A stretch of DNA of 26,968 nt from JBFEYJ01 sp041563315 (GTDB taxonomy: Bacteria > Pseudomonadota > Gammaproteobacteria > Thiohalomonadales > Thiohalomonadaceae): positions 1-26,968 of the forward strand of contig JBFFNE010000033.1 of assembly GCA_041563315.1 (NCBI GenBank), in the 5' to 3' direction. The stretch's first letter is position 1, and each line of letters opens with the position of its first letter. The notes beneath the pieces were generated by a model, which was given only the letters and a program-made list of their open reading frames with translations, was not told where the DNA came from and did no database searches. Below, one piece after another: positions 1-7,995 of this stretch. A program made the position numbers and the translations under genes.

Positions 1-96
1 CGCCGCGTTCTTGGCACTGGTACCGGCCCTAGCCATCTCGCGCGAGGCGGCACGTGCCTGTTGTCCGACCTGTTGCATGTACTGTTTAATATCCAC
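1..96 (-). CDS. proA: Gamma-glutamyl phosphate reductase, N-terminal fragment
   Basis: Only the first 32 codons lie in the window; the gene runs off the left edge. The protein begins VDIKQYMQQVGQQARAASRE, the usual N-terminus of ProA, which reduces gamma-glutamyl phosphate to glutamate semialdehyde with NADPH in cytosolic proline synthesis. The start is a GTG at 96-94, chosen because the next codons match the usual M-D-I-x-x-Y-M start of ProA and a GAGG Shine-Dalgarno lies 6 bases upstream. It follows holA on the same strand, as in Pseudomonas-type genomes where leuS-lptE-holA-proA-nadD is common. The 120-base gap to holA holds a REP-like inverted pair. The call rests on 32 residues and gene order, so it is good but not certain. 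Confidence 0.8.
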   Translation of the reverse strand, partial: MDIKQYMQQVGQQARAASREMARAGTSAKNAA

Positions 97-134
97 GTCA
101 AACCTCGAATAAAAGTTCAAAAATCTCGCCACCT

Positions 135-203
135 GCAGGAGCGGCTTCCAGCCGCGATTTGCGCAACCTGACACCGACTGTCGCGGCTGGAAGCTGCTCC
201 TAC
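135..203. repeat. REP-like inverted pair between holA and proA
   Basis: Two 23-base arms (135-157 and 181-203) are inverted copies of each other with 21 of 23 positions paired, separated by 23 bases. Each arm also folds on itself around CGGCT-TCC-AGCCG, so the unit is two REP hairpins facing each other, the REPIN layout known from Pseudomonas and relatives. It fills most of the holA-proA gap and could stabilise or attenuate the transcript between the two genes. No transposase of the REP-associated RAYT type is in the window. Confidence 0.8.
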
Positions 204-216
204 CTCTTGAACTTGT

Positions 217-1230
217 TTAAACCGTCCGTACCCCAGCCACCAATAGGGCCAATTGTAACAACTCATCCCACGGATTGCCTGGCTCGGCTCCCTTGATCAT
301 GCGGTCGATTCGTCCTGCCCGGCGTAACAGTTGTTGCCACCGCCTGAGGTTATAGCGTTTGAGTCCAGCGCGCACCGCCGCCTTCCGCTTATCCCACACC
401 CGGTGCTGGCCCATTACTGCATCCAGGCTACCCCCCTGTGCCAGATCGCCGGCCATCGCCGCCAGGGAACGAATTTCCCGCAGCAGCGCCCACAACACAA
501 GGATCGACTCCACCCCTTCGGCGCGCAGCCCATCGATCACCCGGCTGGTACGGGCCGCATCACCAAGCAGCGCAGTGTCGACCAGCTCAAAGATATCGTA
601 GCGGGCACTGTCGGCGACCCCCTCCTCAACCTCTTCGACATCGATCCGGCTATCGCCATAGAGCAACCGAAGCTTCTCCACCTCCTGGGCCGCAGCCAGC
701 AGATTACCCTCCACCCGTTCGGCCAGGATCTGCGCCGCCTCGGCAGTAGGCTCCATGCCACGCATGCGCATGCGGTTCATCACCCAGCCTGGCAGTGCCG
801 TGGGCTCTATCGGCCAGACCGGCAGGGTCACCCCGGCCGCCTCCACCGCCTTGAACCACTTGCTCTTCTGCGAGGCACTGTCGATCTTGCCGCTGATAAC
901 CAGCAGCACCGTATCGGGTGGCGGGTTAGCTGCGTATTCAGTCAGAGCGGCGCCGCCCTCTCTGCCCGGCTTGCCGCTGGGCAGGCGCAGCTCAAGCAAC
1001 CGCTGCTCGGCAAACAGGGAGAGCGCACCGGAAGCGGCGCTCAGAGCACTCCAGTCAAAACCACCCTCGACATGCAGGACTTCACGCTCACCAAAGCCTT
1101 GCTCACGGGCGTGGGCACGGATCGCATCACTCGCTTCCATCACTTGCAGAGGCTCGTCCCCGCTGATGAGATAGATCGGTTTCAACCCCTGCTGCAGGTG
1201 GGCAGCCAATTGGTCGATACGCAATTTCAT
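217..1230 (-). CDS. holA: DNA polymerase III delta subunit
   Basis: Encodes 337 residues, close to the 343 of E. coli HolA. HolA is the clamp-loader subunit that opens the beta sliding clamp in the replisome. The N-terminus has the typical Y-L-I-S-G-D-E-P-L motif (residues 20-28), and the rest reads as an AAA-like module (about 1-210) plus a C-terminal helical collar, including the stretch IFELVDTALLGD. It has no working Walker A motif, as expected for delta. The ATG at 1230 overlaps the lptE stop as ATGA, so the two are likely translationally coupled. It belongs to the leuS-lptE-holA transcription unit. The stop at 217 is followed by the REP pair before proA. Long open frames on the opposite strand are shadows. 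Confidence 0.96.
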   Translation of the reverse strand: MKLRIDQLAAHLQQGLKPIYLISGDEPLQVMEASDAIRAHAREQGFGEREVLHVEGGFDWSALSAASGALSLFAEQRLLELRLPSGKPGREGGAALTEYAANPPPDTVLLVISGKIDSASQKSKWFKAVEAAGVTLPVWPIEPTALPGWVMNRMRMRGMEPTAEAAQILAERVEGNLLAAAQEVEKLRLLYGDSRIDVEEVEEGVADSARYDIFELVDTALLGDAARTSRVIDGLRAEGVESILVLWALLREIRSLAAMAGDLAQGGSLDAVMGQHRVWDKRKAAVRAGLKRYNLRRWQQLLRRAGRIDRMIKGAEPGNPWDELLQLALLVAGVRTV

Positions 1231-1796
1231 GGCTGGGCAGGGCGCGCAGCCGAAGACTGCAGACGACGCAATATCTGGCGCACCGCGTAACGACGCATCT
1301 CGTTTTGCAGCATCTCCTCCTGTCCACTTGAGGCCAGTATATTCTCAGGGTCGAAGCGATAATCCCGTAACAACGAGACTTCATCCCGCCCGACCACTAT
1401 TTCTCCAGCAGCGCTCAGGCTATAAGCGACACGCAGACTGAGTTCATACTCACTCGCGCGGCCTGCGCTGTCCACGCTCAGCACGCGACGGCCGTAATTT
1501 TCACTGTGGACAGTCAGGGTAGCCGTTGCTGACTCCGCCGTTTCCACGACCTGCCCACCGGCGGCGAGCAGCGCGCTCTCCAGCTCGTAATAGAGCGCAC
1601 TGTTTCCCGCACCCGCAATATAGGTGCGCTCCATCACCTCGGGCAACGCTACCGCTTCCCGCAGATGGAAGCCGCAGGAGGTCAGTGACAAGGAGCAAGT
1701 GACAAGTAACAAGAAGGCAACACCTCGCCTCAATAGCCGGGGTTGCCAACCTATTGCCACTTGAAACTTGTCACGTGTCACGGCTTCACTTCTCAC
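1227..1796 (-). CDS. lptE: LPS-assembly lipoprotein LptE
   Basis: Encodes 189 residues from a GTG at 1796 that overlaps the leuS stop (GTGA), which favours this start by coupling. LptE is the outer-membrane lipoprotein that plugs LptD and delivers lipopolysaccharide to the cell surface. A lipobox LTSC with Cys41 is followed by GFHLR, the usual start of mature LptE; ASEYELSLRVAYSL and the C-terminal EMRRYAVRQILRRL also fit the family. The signal peptide is odd: 40 residues, with about 24 hydrophilic residues before the hydrophobic core. A TTG at 1733 (residue 22) would give a normal 19-20-residue signal peptide but shows no clear Shine-Dalgarno. Both the extra N-terminus and the hydrophobic core are encoded by GTGACAAG-type repeat DNA. 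Confidence 0.93.
   Translation of the reverse strand: MRSEAVTRDKFQVAIGWQPRLLRRGVAFLLLVTCSLSLTSCGFHLREAVALPEVMERTYIAGAGNSALYYELESALLAAGGQVVETAESATATLTVHSENYGRRVLSVDSAGRASEYELSLRVAYSLSAAGEIVVGRDEVSLLRDYRFDPENILASSGQEEMLQNEMRRYAVRQILRRLQSSAARPAQP
1683..1781. repeat. Inverted pair of GTGACAAG-type repeat tracts inside lptE
   Basis: The tract 1683-1713 holds three near-copies of a GTGACAAG-like 7-8-base unit in plus orientation (GTGACAAGG, AAGTGACAAG, TAACAAG). The tract 1766-1781 holds the reverse orientation, ACTTGTCACGTGTCAC. GTGACAAGT pairs with ACTTGTCAC across about 60 bases. The tracts cover the leuS-lptE junction and the lptE signal peptide, so repeat DNA is here part of a coding sequence. 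Confidence 0.6.
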
Positions 1797-4237
1797 TGTG
1801 GTTTCACCACGATGTTCACCAGCCGCCCGGGCACCACAATTATCCTGACAATAGTGTTGCCCTCGATAAAGGACTGCACCTTCTCATCACCCAGCGCGGC
1901 TTCTTCAACAGCATTCTTGTCGGCCTCGGCCGGCACACTGATCTGACTGCGTACCTTGCCGTTGACCTGCACCACCAGGTCGATGGAGTCCTTCACCAGA
2001 GCGGCCTCATCGACGGCAGGCCAAGGTGCGGAGAGGATGTTGTCACCGTAACCAAGTTCACGCCACAGCGTGTGGCTGAGGTGTGGTGCTATGGGCGAGA
2101 GCAGGCGCAGCAGGATCGAGACACCCTCGTTGCGCAAAGCATCGCTCCCTGCTCCACCGAGTTTACCGAGGGTATTCATCATCTTCATGCAGGCGGCGAC
2201 GACAGTGTTGAACTGGTACTTGCCGAAATCCCCCAGCGCCTGCGCCAGCGCCTCATGGATCTCACACCGCGCATCTTTTGCCGCCTCGGAGGTTGCAATA
2301 ACTCCACCCAGGGCCGCCTTATGTTCATGGGCAAACGCCCACAGCCGTTTGAGGAAACGGTGCGCCCCTTCCACGCCGGAGTCGTTCCACTCCAGGGACT
2401 GCTCCGGCGGCGCGGCGAACATAGTGAACAGTCTTACCGTATCGGCGCCATAACGCTCGATGAGCTCCTGCGGATCGACCGTGTTGCCCTTGGACTTGGA
2501 CATCTTCGAGCCGTCCTTGAGCACCATTCCTTGCGTCAGCAGGTTGGCAAAGGGCTCATCAGAGTTCAGCAGACCCTGATCGCGCAGCAGCTTGTGGTAG
2601 AAGCGGGCGTAGAGCAGATGCAAAATCGCGTGCTCGATGCCACCGATGTATTGATCCACCGGCAACCAGTAGTCGGCGCGCTCATCAAGCATCGCGCTAT
2701 CGTTGCTGCGGCAGGCGTAGCGGGCGTAATACCAGGAGGACTCCATGAAGGTGTCGAAGGTATCGGTCTCGCGCTCAGCCTCGCCGCCACACTTGGGGCA
2801 CGTGGTCTCGTAAAACTCGGGCATTTTCTTAATGGGCGAACCGACGCCGTCGAAGGCGATATCCTCCGGCAGTACCACCGGCAGCTGATCCTCGGGCACC
2901 GGCACCGCGCCACACTCGGGGCAGTTGATGATCGGAATCGGGCAGCCCCAGTAGCGCTGGCGCGATACGCCCCAGTCACGCAGGCGAAAGTTCACGCGCT
3001 TACAGCCCTTGCCTTCATTGGCGAGGTGTTTGGCGATGGCGTCGAAGGCCTGTGGCGAACTCATGCCGGAGAACTGGGCCGAGTCGATAAGCTTGCCCTT
3101 CTCGGTATAAGCACCGACGCTCAGATCCACCGCGCTGTCGTCCAGCGGTGCGATGACCTGCTTGATCGGGATGCCATACTTATGGGCAAACTCCCAGTCA
3201 CGCTGGTCGTGAGCAGGCACCGCCATCACCGCCCCTTCGCCGTAGCCCATGAGCACGAAGTTGGCGACATAGACCGGCACCTCTTCCCCTGTGATGGGAT
3301 GGTGCGCCTTGATGCCGGTATCCATCCCCTTCTTTTCCATCGTCTCGATGGCCGCCTCGGCGGTCTCCTGGTGCTTGCACTCGTCGATAAAGGCCAGCAG
3401 CTCGGGATTGTTCACCGCGCCACTCAGGGCGAGGGGATGCTCGGCTGCAACGGCGACATAAGTAACGCCCATCAGGGTGTCGGGACGGGTGGTGAACACT
3501 TTTAACGGCTCATTACCCTCGGCGAGGGCGAAGTGCACCTCCACCCCTTCTGAGCGGCCGATCCAGTTCTTCTGCATCGTGCGCACCTGCTCGGGCCAGC
3601 CCGGCAGCTTGTCGAGGCCGGTGAGCAGCTCCTCGGCATAGTCGGTGATCTTCATGAAGTACTGCGGGATCTCACGGCGCTCGACCTGAGTATCGCAACG
3701 CCAACAGCAGCCGTCGATCACCTGCTCGTTGGCTAGCACCGTCATGTCATTAGGGCACCAGTTCACCGGGGCGGTCTTCTTGTAGACCAGTCCCTTCTCG
3801 AACAACTTGGTGAACAACCACTGCTCCCAGCGATAATAGTCCGGATGACAGGTGGCGATCTCACGGTCCCAGTCGTAACCGAAGCCAAGGCGTTTGAGCT
3901 GCCCTCGCATGTAGTCGATGTTTTCGTAAGTCCACTTGGCCGGCGGGACATTGTTCTTGATCGCCGCATTCTCCGCCGGCAAACCAAAAGCATCCCAGCC
4001 CATCGGCTGCAGCACGTTCTTGCCCAGCATGCGCTGATAGCGGCTGATCACATCACCAATGGTGTAATTACGCACATGCCCCATGTGCAGCCGCCCGGAG
4101 GGGTAGGGGAACATGGAAAGACAGAAGAACTTCTCGCGCGTAGTATCATCAAGCGCCGTAAAGGACTGATTTTCTTCCCAAAATAATTGAACCTGCTGCT
4201 CGACCTTATTCGGTCGGTATTGCTCATCGAACGCCAT
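1793..4237 (-). CDS. leuS: Leucyl-tRNA synthetase
   Basis: Encodes 814 residues, slightly shorter than the 860 of E. coli LeuS. The cytosolic class I enzyme charges tRNA-Leu and proofreads misacylated products. Visible motifs: HMGH at 51-54 (the HIGH signature), the editing-domain motifs TTRPDTLMG and AVPAHDQRDWEFA, a Cys-rich insert with CPECG and CPKCG pairs that probably binds zinc, DTFMESSWYYARY, and KMSKSKGN from 578. The C-terminus ends in the usual tRNA-binding domain (VQVNGKVRSQISVP). The ATG at 4237 gives MAFDEQYRP, the family's usual start. It leads the leuS-lptE-holA unit, and its TGA overlaps the lptE GTG. A 583-residue open frame on the opposite strand is a shadow. Confidence 0.99.
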   Translation of the reverse strand: MAFDEQYRPNKVEQQVQLFWEENQSFTALDDTTREKFFCLSMFPYPSGRLHMGHVRNYTIGDVISRYQRMLGKNVLQPMGWDAFGLPAENAAIKNNVPPAKWTYENIDYMRGQLKRLGFGYDWDREIATCHPDYYRWEQWLFTKLFEKGLVYKKTAPVNWCPNDMTVLANEQVIDGCCWRCDTQVERREIPQYFMKITDYAEELLTGLDKLPGWPEQVRTMQKNWIGRSEGVEVHFALAEGNEPLKVFTTRPDTLMGVTYVAVAAEHPLALSGAVNNPELLAFIDECKHQETAEAAIETMEKKGMDTGIKAHHPITGEEVPVYVANFVLMGYGEGAVMAVPAHDQRDWEFAHKYGIPIKQVIAPLDDSAVDLSVGAYTEKGKLIDSAQFSGMSSPQAFDAIAKHLANEGKGCKRVNFRLRDWGVSRQRYWGCPIPIINCPECGAVPVPEDQLPVVLPEDIAFDGVGSPIKKMPEFYETTCPKCGGEAERETDTFDTFMESSWYYARYACRSNDSAMLDERADYWLPVDQYIGGIEHAILHLLYARFYHKLLRDQGLLNSDEPFANLLTQGMVLKDGSKMSKSKGNTVDPQELIERYGADTVRLFTMFAAPPEQSLEWNDSGVEGAHRFLKRLWAFAHEHKAALGGVIATSEAAKDARCEIHEALAQALGDFGKYQFNTVVAACMKMMNTLGKLGGAGSDALRNEGVSILLRLLSPIAPHLSHTLWRELGYGDNILSAPWPAVDEAALVKDSIDLVVQVNGKVRSQISVPAEADKNAVEEAALGDEKVQSFIEGNTIVRIIVVPGRLVNIVVKPQ

Positions 4238-4423
4238 CGGATAACGCCTGTCTACCTGAAAAACAAGTCAGCTAGGATACCGTAGGTCCCTGATGCCCCA
4301 CAACAAAAGCCGCGAATGCTGCGATAATATCCGAAAGAATAGCGCTTGGAGTGCCCGCGGCACTTGGATTGGCGGGTCGCATGCTCCAAACTTAGCATCA
4401 TCACATACGCAAAGGAGCATGGC
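4238..4423. other. Divergent leuS/ybeL intergenic region
   Basis: This 186-base gap separates the divergently read leuS and the ybeL-type gene and must hold both promoters. I see no hexamer pair close to the sigma-70 consensus at the right spacing. The best -10-like element is TATTAT near 4328 on the leuS side, without a matching -35. The region 4346-4423 is open in the ybeL frame from a TTG but lacks a ribosome binding site at that TTG, so I treat it as non-coding. Confidence 0.5.
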
Positions 4424-4942
4424 ATGAGCGAACAACATCAAGAAGGTCTGACCGGCAAACTCACCGAGGCCTACAACCTCATGCTCGAGCGCAGCCGCGA
4501 GGCGATGGACAAGGCGGGCAAAGGTTTACGCGAGGGTGTGGATACTGCGATGGAAAGGGCCACCGAACTGGGAGAACTCACTCGTGAAGAGGCGGAGCTG
4601 GTCAGCATCTATGTAATGCGCGATCTGGAAGATGCGGCAGAATTTGTCAACAAGGAAGGACAGGAACTGCGCGACTGGCTAAAGTTCGATCTCGAACTGG
4701 TGGAACGCAGCCTGCTGGATATCTTCGCCCAAATGGTCGACCACACCCGTGAGGAGCTGACCAAGCTGCAAATACGAGCCACCGCCCTCGGTGAATGGAA
4801 AAGCGGTGAGATAGCCAGCATAGGCACCCTGCAGTGCAAGAGCTGCGGCGAGCTACTGCACTTCCATAAAACCGGGCACATCCCTCCCTGCCCCAAGTGC
4901 CACGGCACCACCTTCCGCCGCATTTCCACCGGTGAGGGCTGA
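4424..4942 (+). CDS. ybeL: YbeL-like zinc-ribbon protein (DUF1451)
   Basis: Encodes 172 residues. The first 125 are mostly charged helix (EAYNLMLERSREAMDKAGK), and the end is a zinc ribbon with two CxxC pairs: Cys138/Cys141 and Cys156/Cys159. This is the layout of E. coli YbeL (DUF1451), whose molecular role is unknown and whose gene also lies beside leuS. The ATG at 4424 is chosen over an upstream TTG at 4346 because an AAAGGAG ribosome binding site lies 6 bases before it and MSEQH is a plausible start. There is no signal peptide or membrane segment, so it is cytosolic. It is divergent from leuS and convergent with lnt. Family assignment is from the zinc-ribbon pattern and synteny together. 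Confidence 0.88.
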   Translation: MSEQHQEGLTGKLTEAYNLMLERSREAMDKAGKGLREGVDTAMERATELGELTREEAELVSIYVMRDLEDAAEFVNKEGQELRDWLKFDLELVERSLLDIFAQMVDHTREELTKLQIRATALGEWKSGEIASIGTLQCKSCGELLHFHKTGHIPPCPKCHGTTFRRISTGEG

Positions 4943-4951
4943 AATTCCAGG

Positions 4952-5123
4952 AAAAACCTTTCAACGTAAAGGGAGCGGATGCGATGAATGGTCGGGTAAG
5001 GCGATAGTCGTAACGTCACTCCAGAATGACAGGCCAGCTTTCTGTCAGTTTGCGCTTCGGTATCCGATTGACGCTTATCTCAAGCGAAGGGTGAAATGAG
5101 TGCTTCGCGTTCTTTGCGTTGAG
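4952..5123. repeat. Degenerate inverted CGCAAAG-type element between ybeL and lnt
   Basis: The left arm at 4952-4974 (AACCTTTCAACGTAAAGG) and the right arm at 5103-5123 (reverse complement begins TCAACGCAAAG) are inverted relatives of the arms seen at 7996-8213 and 9222-9358. The match is clear at the outer AACCTTTCAACG edge and decayed inside. It lies between two convergent genes, where a fold could end transcription from both sides, but there is no good U-tract. Confidence 0.5.
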
Positions 5124-5134
5124 ATCTTTTGTGT

Positions 5135-6658
5135 TTAGCTTGCACGCCCACAGCGGAACAGGCGAGCCCCTGCCAACAGCATCAACAGCAGTATGACCAA
5201 CGGCCAGTTGCCCCAGCGCACATAGGGGGTGGCGCCCTGCATCGGTTGCACCAGACCGGTGATGGTGTCGGTCTCGAACTGGCGAGAACGGGCCTGGATC
5301 GCTCCCTTCTCATCGATCAGCGCTGAGATGCCGTTAGTTGTCGCGCGCAGCATCGGCCTGCCTGTCTCCAGCGCCCGCATGCGCGAGATCTGCAGATGCT
5401 GGTGCGGTGCCAACGAATTACCATACCAGGCGTTGTTACTGCCATTGACCAGCATCGATGCTTCGGGAAGGAAGTCGATCATCTCCTCGCCGAAGGCATC
5501 CTCGTAACAGACCGTCGCCGCTACCTTGTGCCCGGCAACCTCCAGCAGGGGCTGCTCATCAGGGCCGGGAGAGAAACTGGACATGGGCAAGTCAAAAAAG
5601 CGGATCATTCCACGCAGGAATTCTTCAAGAGGCAGGAACTCCCCAAACGGCACCAGGTGACGTTTGCGATAGAAACCATGACTGCTACCCAGGCTCATCA
5701 TGGTGGTGTAGTAACGCTCCCCGTCATCATCGAGCAGCGGTACACCAAGAATCAAATCGGTGCCGGTGGCGCGCAGATCCTCGGCCAGTCCATCGAAAAA
5801 GGCCGCTTTGATGTCATGGTAGAAGACAGTCACCGCATTCTCTGGCCAAATGATGATATCGCTATCATCAAAGTACTTCTGGGTGAGACCGGCATAGCGC
5901 TGCAACCGATCGCGGGTCGCTTCCGGATTCCATTTGGTGGACTGCGGAACATTGCCCTGGATTAGAGTGGTTCGCACCGGCTCGCCTAATGGCGTGGTCC
6001 ACGTGAGCATCCCCAGCAGAACACCACCAACCCACAGCAGCAACAGCAGAGGCAATACCAGACGCAAGGCCGCTTGGCGCGCCTGCCCTAACCAAAGCAG
6101 ACTACCGGCGGTGAGCGCACAGATCCAGCTCAGACCATAAACACCAATAAGTGGGGCATAGCCGCCCAGGGGGGAATCGATCTGACTGTAGCCAAGATTA
6201 AGCCAGGGAAAACCCGTGAGGAACCAGCCGCGAAACCATTCGCCAAGTGTCCATAACGCAGGCAGCCAGAGCAGCAAAAGTACGGCTGAGTGACGCCCCT
6301 GTGGCGCAAAACGGGCGGCAAGATAACCGACCAGTGCCGGCACCGCAGCCAGCACCGCGACAAACAGGAAAGTTAACACCACCGCTACCGGGGCAGGCGA
6401 ATTGCCGAATTGGTGGATCGCCACATAGACCCAGGAGACACCAACGCCAAACTGACCAAGGCCAAAAACAAAACCGTCGCCCAGTGCCTGTCGCGGCAGG
6501 GCCCTCTGCCAGGCCGCGAACAACGGGATGAGCGCCAGGAAAGCCAGGGGGAAAAAGCCGACCGGGGCGAAGGCCAAGGGGAGCGTCGCCCCAGCCAGCA
6601 GCAATAGCAAACGGCGTGGCCAATCAGGCAAACGGGCCAGCATCAGCAGTCCCTGCAT
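5135..6658 (-). CDS. lnt: Apolipoprotein N-acyltransferase
   Basis: Encodes 507 residues (E. coli 512) from the ATG at 6658. Lnt is the inner-membrane enzyme that adds the third acyl chain to the N-terminal cysteine of lipoproteins. Hydrophobic segments fill about 1-190, followed by a nitrilase-like periplasmic domain and a last membrane helix near the C-terminus. The catalytic triad is visible: Glu273 in WPENAV, Lys332 in RKRHLVPFGE and Cys384 in VCYEDAFGE. The frame is open further upstream to 6775, but that stretch is only corC read in another frame; GAGG 6 bases before 6658 supports the start. An ATG at 6643 is a weaker alternative. It overlaps the corC 3' end by 35 bases, so the two are probably coupled. 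Confidence 0.97.
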   Translation of the reverse strand: MQGLLMLARLPDWPRRLLLLLAGATLPLAFAPVGFFPLAFLALIPLFAAWQRALPRQALGDGFVFGLGQFGVGVSWVYVAIHQFGNSPAPVAVVLTFLFVAVLAAVPALVGYLAARFAPQGRHSAVLLLLWLPALWTLGEWFRGWFLTGFPWLNLGYSQIDSPLGGYAPLIGVYGLSWICALTAGSLLWLGQARQAALRLVLPLLLLLWVGGVLLGMLTWTTPLGEPVRTTLIQGNVPQSTKWNPEATRDRLQRYAGLTQKYFDDSDIIIWPENAVTVFYHDIKAAFFDGLAEDLRATGTDLILGVPLLDDDGERYYTTMMSLGSSHGFYRKRHLVPFGEFLPLEEFLRGMIRFFDLPMSSFSPGPDEQPLLEVAGHKVAATVCYEDAFGEEMIDFLPEASMLVNGSNNAWYGNSLAPHQHLQISRMRALETGRPMLRATTNGISALIDEKGAIQARSRQFETDTITGLVQPMQGATPYVRWGNWPLVILLLMLLAGARLFRCGRAS

Positions 6659-7532
6659 CCCCGTCCTCATCCTGGTTCTGCTTGGCGATCGGGGCCACCT
6701 CCAGCAAATAGATCCTCCGGTTATCGGCCCGCTGGACGGTAAAACGGAAACCGTCGAAATTGACCGACTCACCACGTTTGGGCATCCGACCGAAAGCGTT
6801 GATCACCAGCCCGGCGATGGTATCAAACTCCTCATCGCTGAAACGGGTCTGAAAATACTCGTTGAAATCCTCGATCGGAGTCAGCGCACGCACGCTAAAG
6901 CGGCCGTCGCCGGCGGGGAGGATATAACTCTCTTCATCGTCCACATCGTGCTCATCCTCTATCTCACCGACGATCTGCTCCAGCACATCCTCGATGGTCA
7001 CCAGTCCAGCCACGCCGCCGTACTCATCAACGACAATCGCCATGTGGTTATGGCTGGTCTGGAATTCGCGTAGCAACACGTTGAGACGTTTGCTCTCGGG
7101 AACGACCATCGCCGGGCGCAAAATCTCTCGAATATTAAACTCACCATTGCCCTCAGCAACAACGAAGGGCAACAGATCCTTGGCCAGGATAATCCCCAGC
7201 ACCTCATCACGATTTTCACCAATCACCGGAAAGCGCGAATGGGAGGAAGCAATGATGACAGGAAGGAAATCGGCCAGGCGGGCTTGCCACTCGATCACCT
7301 CCATCTGCGAACGGGGGACCATGATGTCGCGCACCTGCATCTCGGATACCTCCATGACCCCTTCGATCATGGTGACGGCATCCCGGTCCAGCAGGGCACG
7401 CTCTTGCGCATCGAGCAGAAATTGGCGCAGGTCTTCCTTGTTTTTGGGTTCGGACTGGAGGATCTGTCCGATCCGCTCCAGCCAACTGCGTTGCCGCCCT
7501 TCCTGGGCGGCGCCGCTAGGGTCTTCGTTCAT
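6624..7532 (-). CDS. corC: CorC/YbeX CBS-pair and CorC_HlyC domain protein
   Basis: Encodes 302 residues (E. coli YbeX 292). Two CBS domains fill about residues 70-190, starting at VRDIMVPRSQM, and a CorC_HlyC domain follows from about 205. The segment MAIVVDEYGGVAGLVTIEDVLEQIVGEIEDEHD is the conserved second-CBS region. The E. coli protein was linked first to CorA-dependent magnesium/cobalt efflux and more recently to ribosome metabolism; which applies here is not visible in the sequence. There is no membrane anchor. The ATG at 7532 lies 6 bases after the ybeY stop, and the 3' end overlaps lnt. Its place in the ybeZ-ybeY-ybeX-lnt series is standard for gammaproteobacteria. Confidence 0.96.
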   Translation of the reverse strand: MNEDPSGAAQEGRQRSWLERIGQILQSEPKNKEDLRQFLLDAQERALLDRDAVTMIEGVMEVSEMQVRDIMVPRSQMEVIEWQARLADFLPVIIASSHSRFPVIGENRDEVLGIILAKDLLPFVVAEGNGEFNIREILRPAMVVPESKRLNVLLREFQTSHNHMAIVVDEYGGVAGLVTIEDVLEQIVGEIEDEHDVDDEESYILPAGDGRFSVRALTPIEDFNEYFQTRFSDEEFDTIAGLVINAFGRMPKRGESVNFDGFRFTVQRADNRRIYLLEVAPIAKQNQDEDGDAGTADAGPFA

Positions 7533-7538
7533 TGAGTA

Positions 7539-7991
7539 CTAGTCTCGTTCATACGGGTTTGCATAGCCTAGGTCAGTGAGCAGACTGATTTCAAGCCCTT
7601 CCATCACCTCGGCCTCGGCATCCTCTATGTGGTCATAGCCCAGCAGATGCAAGGTACCGTGGATCACCATGTGCGCCCAGTGGGCCTCAAGGGGCTTTTT
7701 CTGCTCGGCCGCTTCGCGCGCCACCACCGTCGCACAGATAATAATATCACCCAGCAGAGGGATATCGACACCGGGCGGCGCCTCGAAAGGAAAGGAGAGC
7801 ACGTTGGTCGCATAGTCCTTGCCGCGATAGGTCGCGTTGAGCTCGCGGATCTCCGCCTCGTCGCTAATGCGCACGGTCAGCTGCGCCTCTTCCATCGCAT
7901 CGCCCACCACCGCCGTCACCCAACGCAGGATATCGGCTTCTGAGGGCAAATCCGGCGCCTCGGTGGCAATCTGCAGATCGAGATCGATCAT
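7539..7991 (-). CDS. ybeY: Endoribonuclease YbeY
   Basis: Encodes 150 residues (E. coli 155). YbeY is a zinc-dependent single-strand endoribonuclease needed for 16S rRNA 3'-end maturation and 70S quality control. The zinc-binding signature HGTLHLLGYDH is present, followed by the acidic stretch IEDAEAEVMEGLE. The ATG at 7991 is preceded by GAAAGG with 8 bases of spacing. That Shine-Dalgarno lies inside the outer edge of the CGCAAAG-type repeat element filling the phoH-ybeY gap, so repeat DNA appears to supply the ribosome binding site. It is 6 bases upstream of corC, in the same operon. Confidence 0.98.
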   Translation of the reverse strand: MIDLDLQIATEAPDLPSEADILRWVTAVVGDAMEEAQLTVRISDEAEIRELNATYRGKDYATNVLSFPFEAPPGVDIPLLGDIIICATVVAREAAEQKKPLEAHWAHMVIHGTLHLLGYDHIEDAEAEVMEGLEISLLTDLGYANPYERD

Positions 7992-7995
7992 TGGG

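Noticed and set aside
331..1290. 319-codon open frame on the plus strand across holA
   Set aside because: Antisense to holA and crosses the lptE-holA overlap; no family features.
1754..3505. 583-codon open frame on the plus strand across leuS
   Set aside because: It is entirely antisense to leuS, whose catalytic motifs are intact; the translation is His/Arg-rich with no domain and no ribosome binding site.
6659..6775. N-terminal extension of lnt by 39 codons
   Set aside because: The stretch is corC sequence in another frame, Ser/Arg-rich, and lacks the ribosome binding site found before the ATG at 6658.
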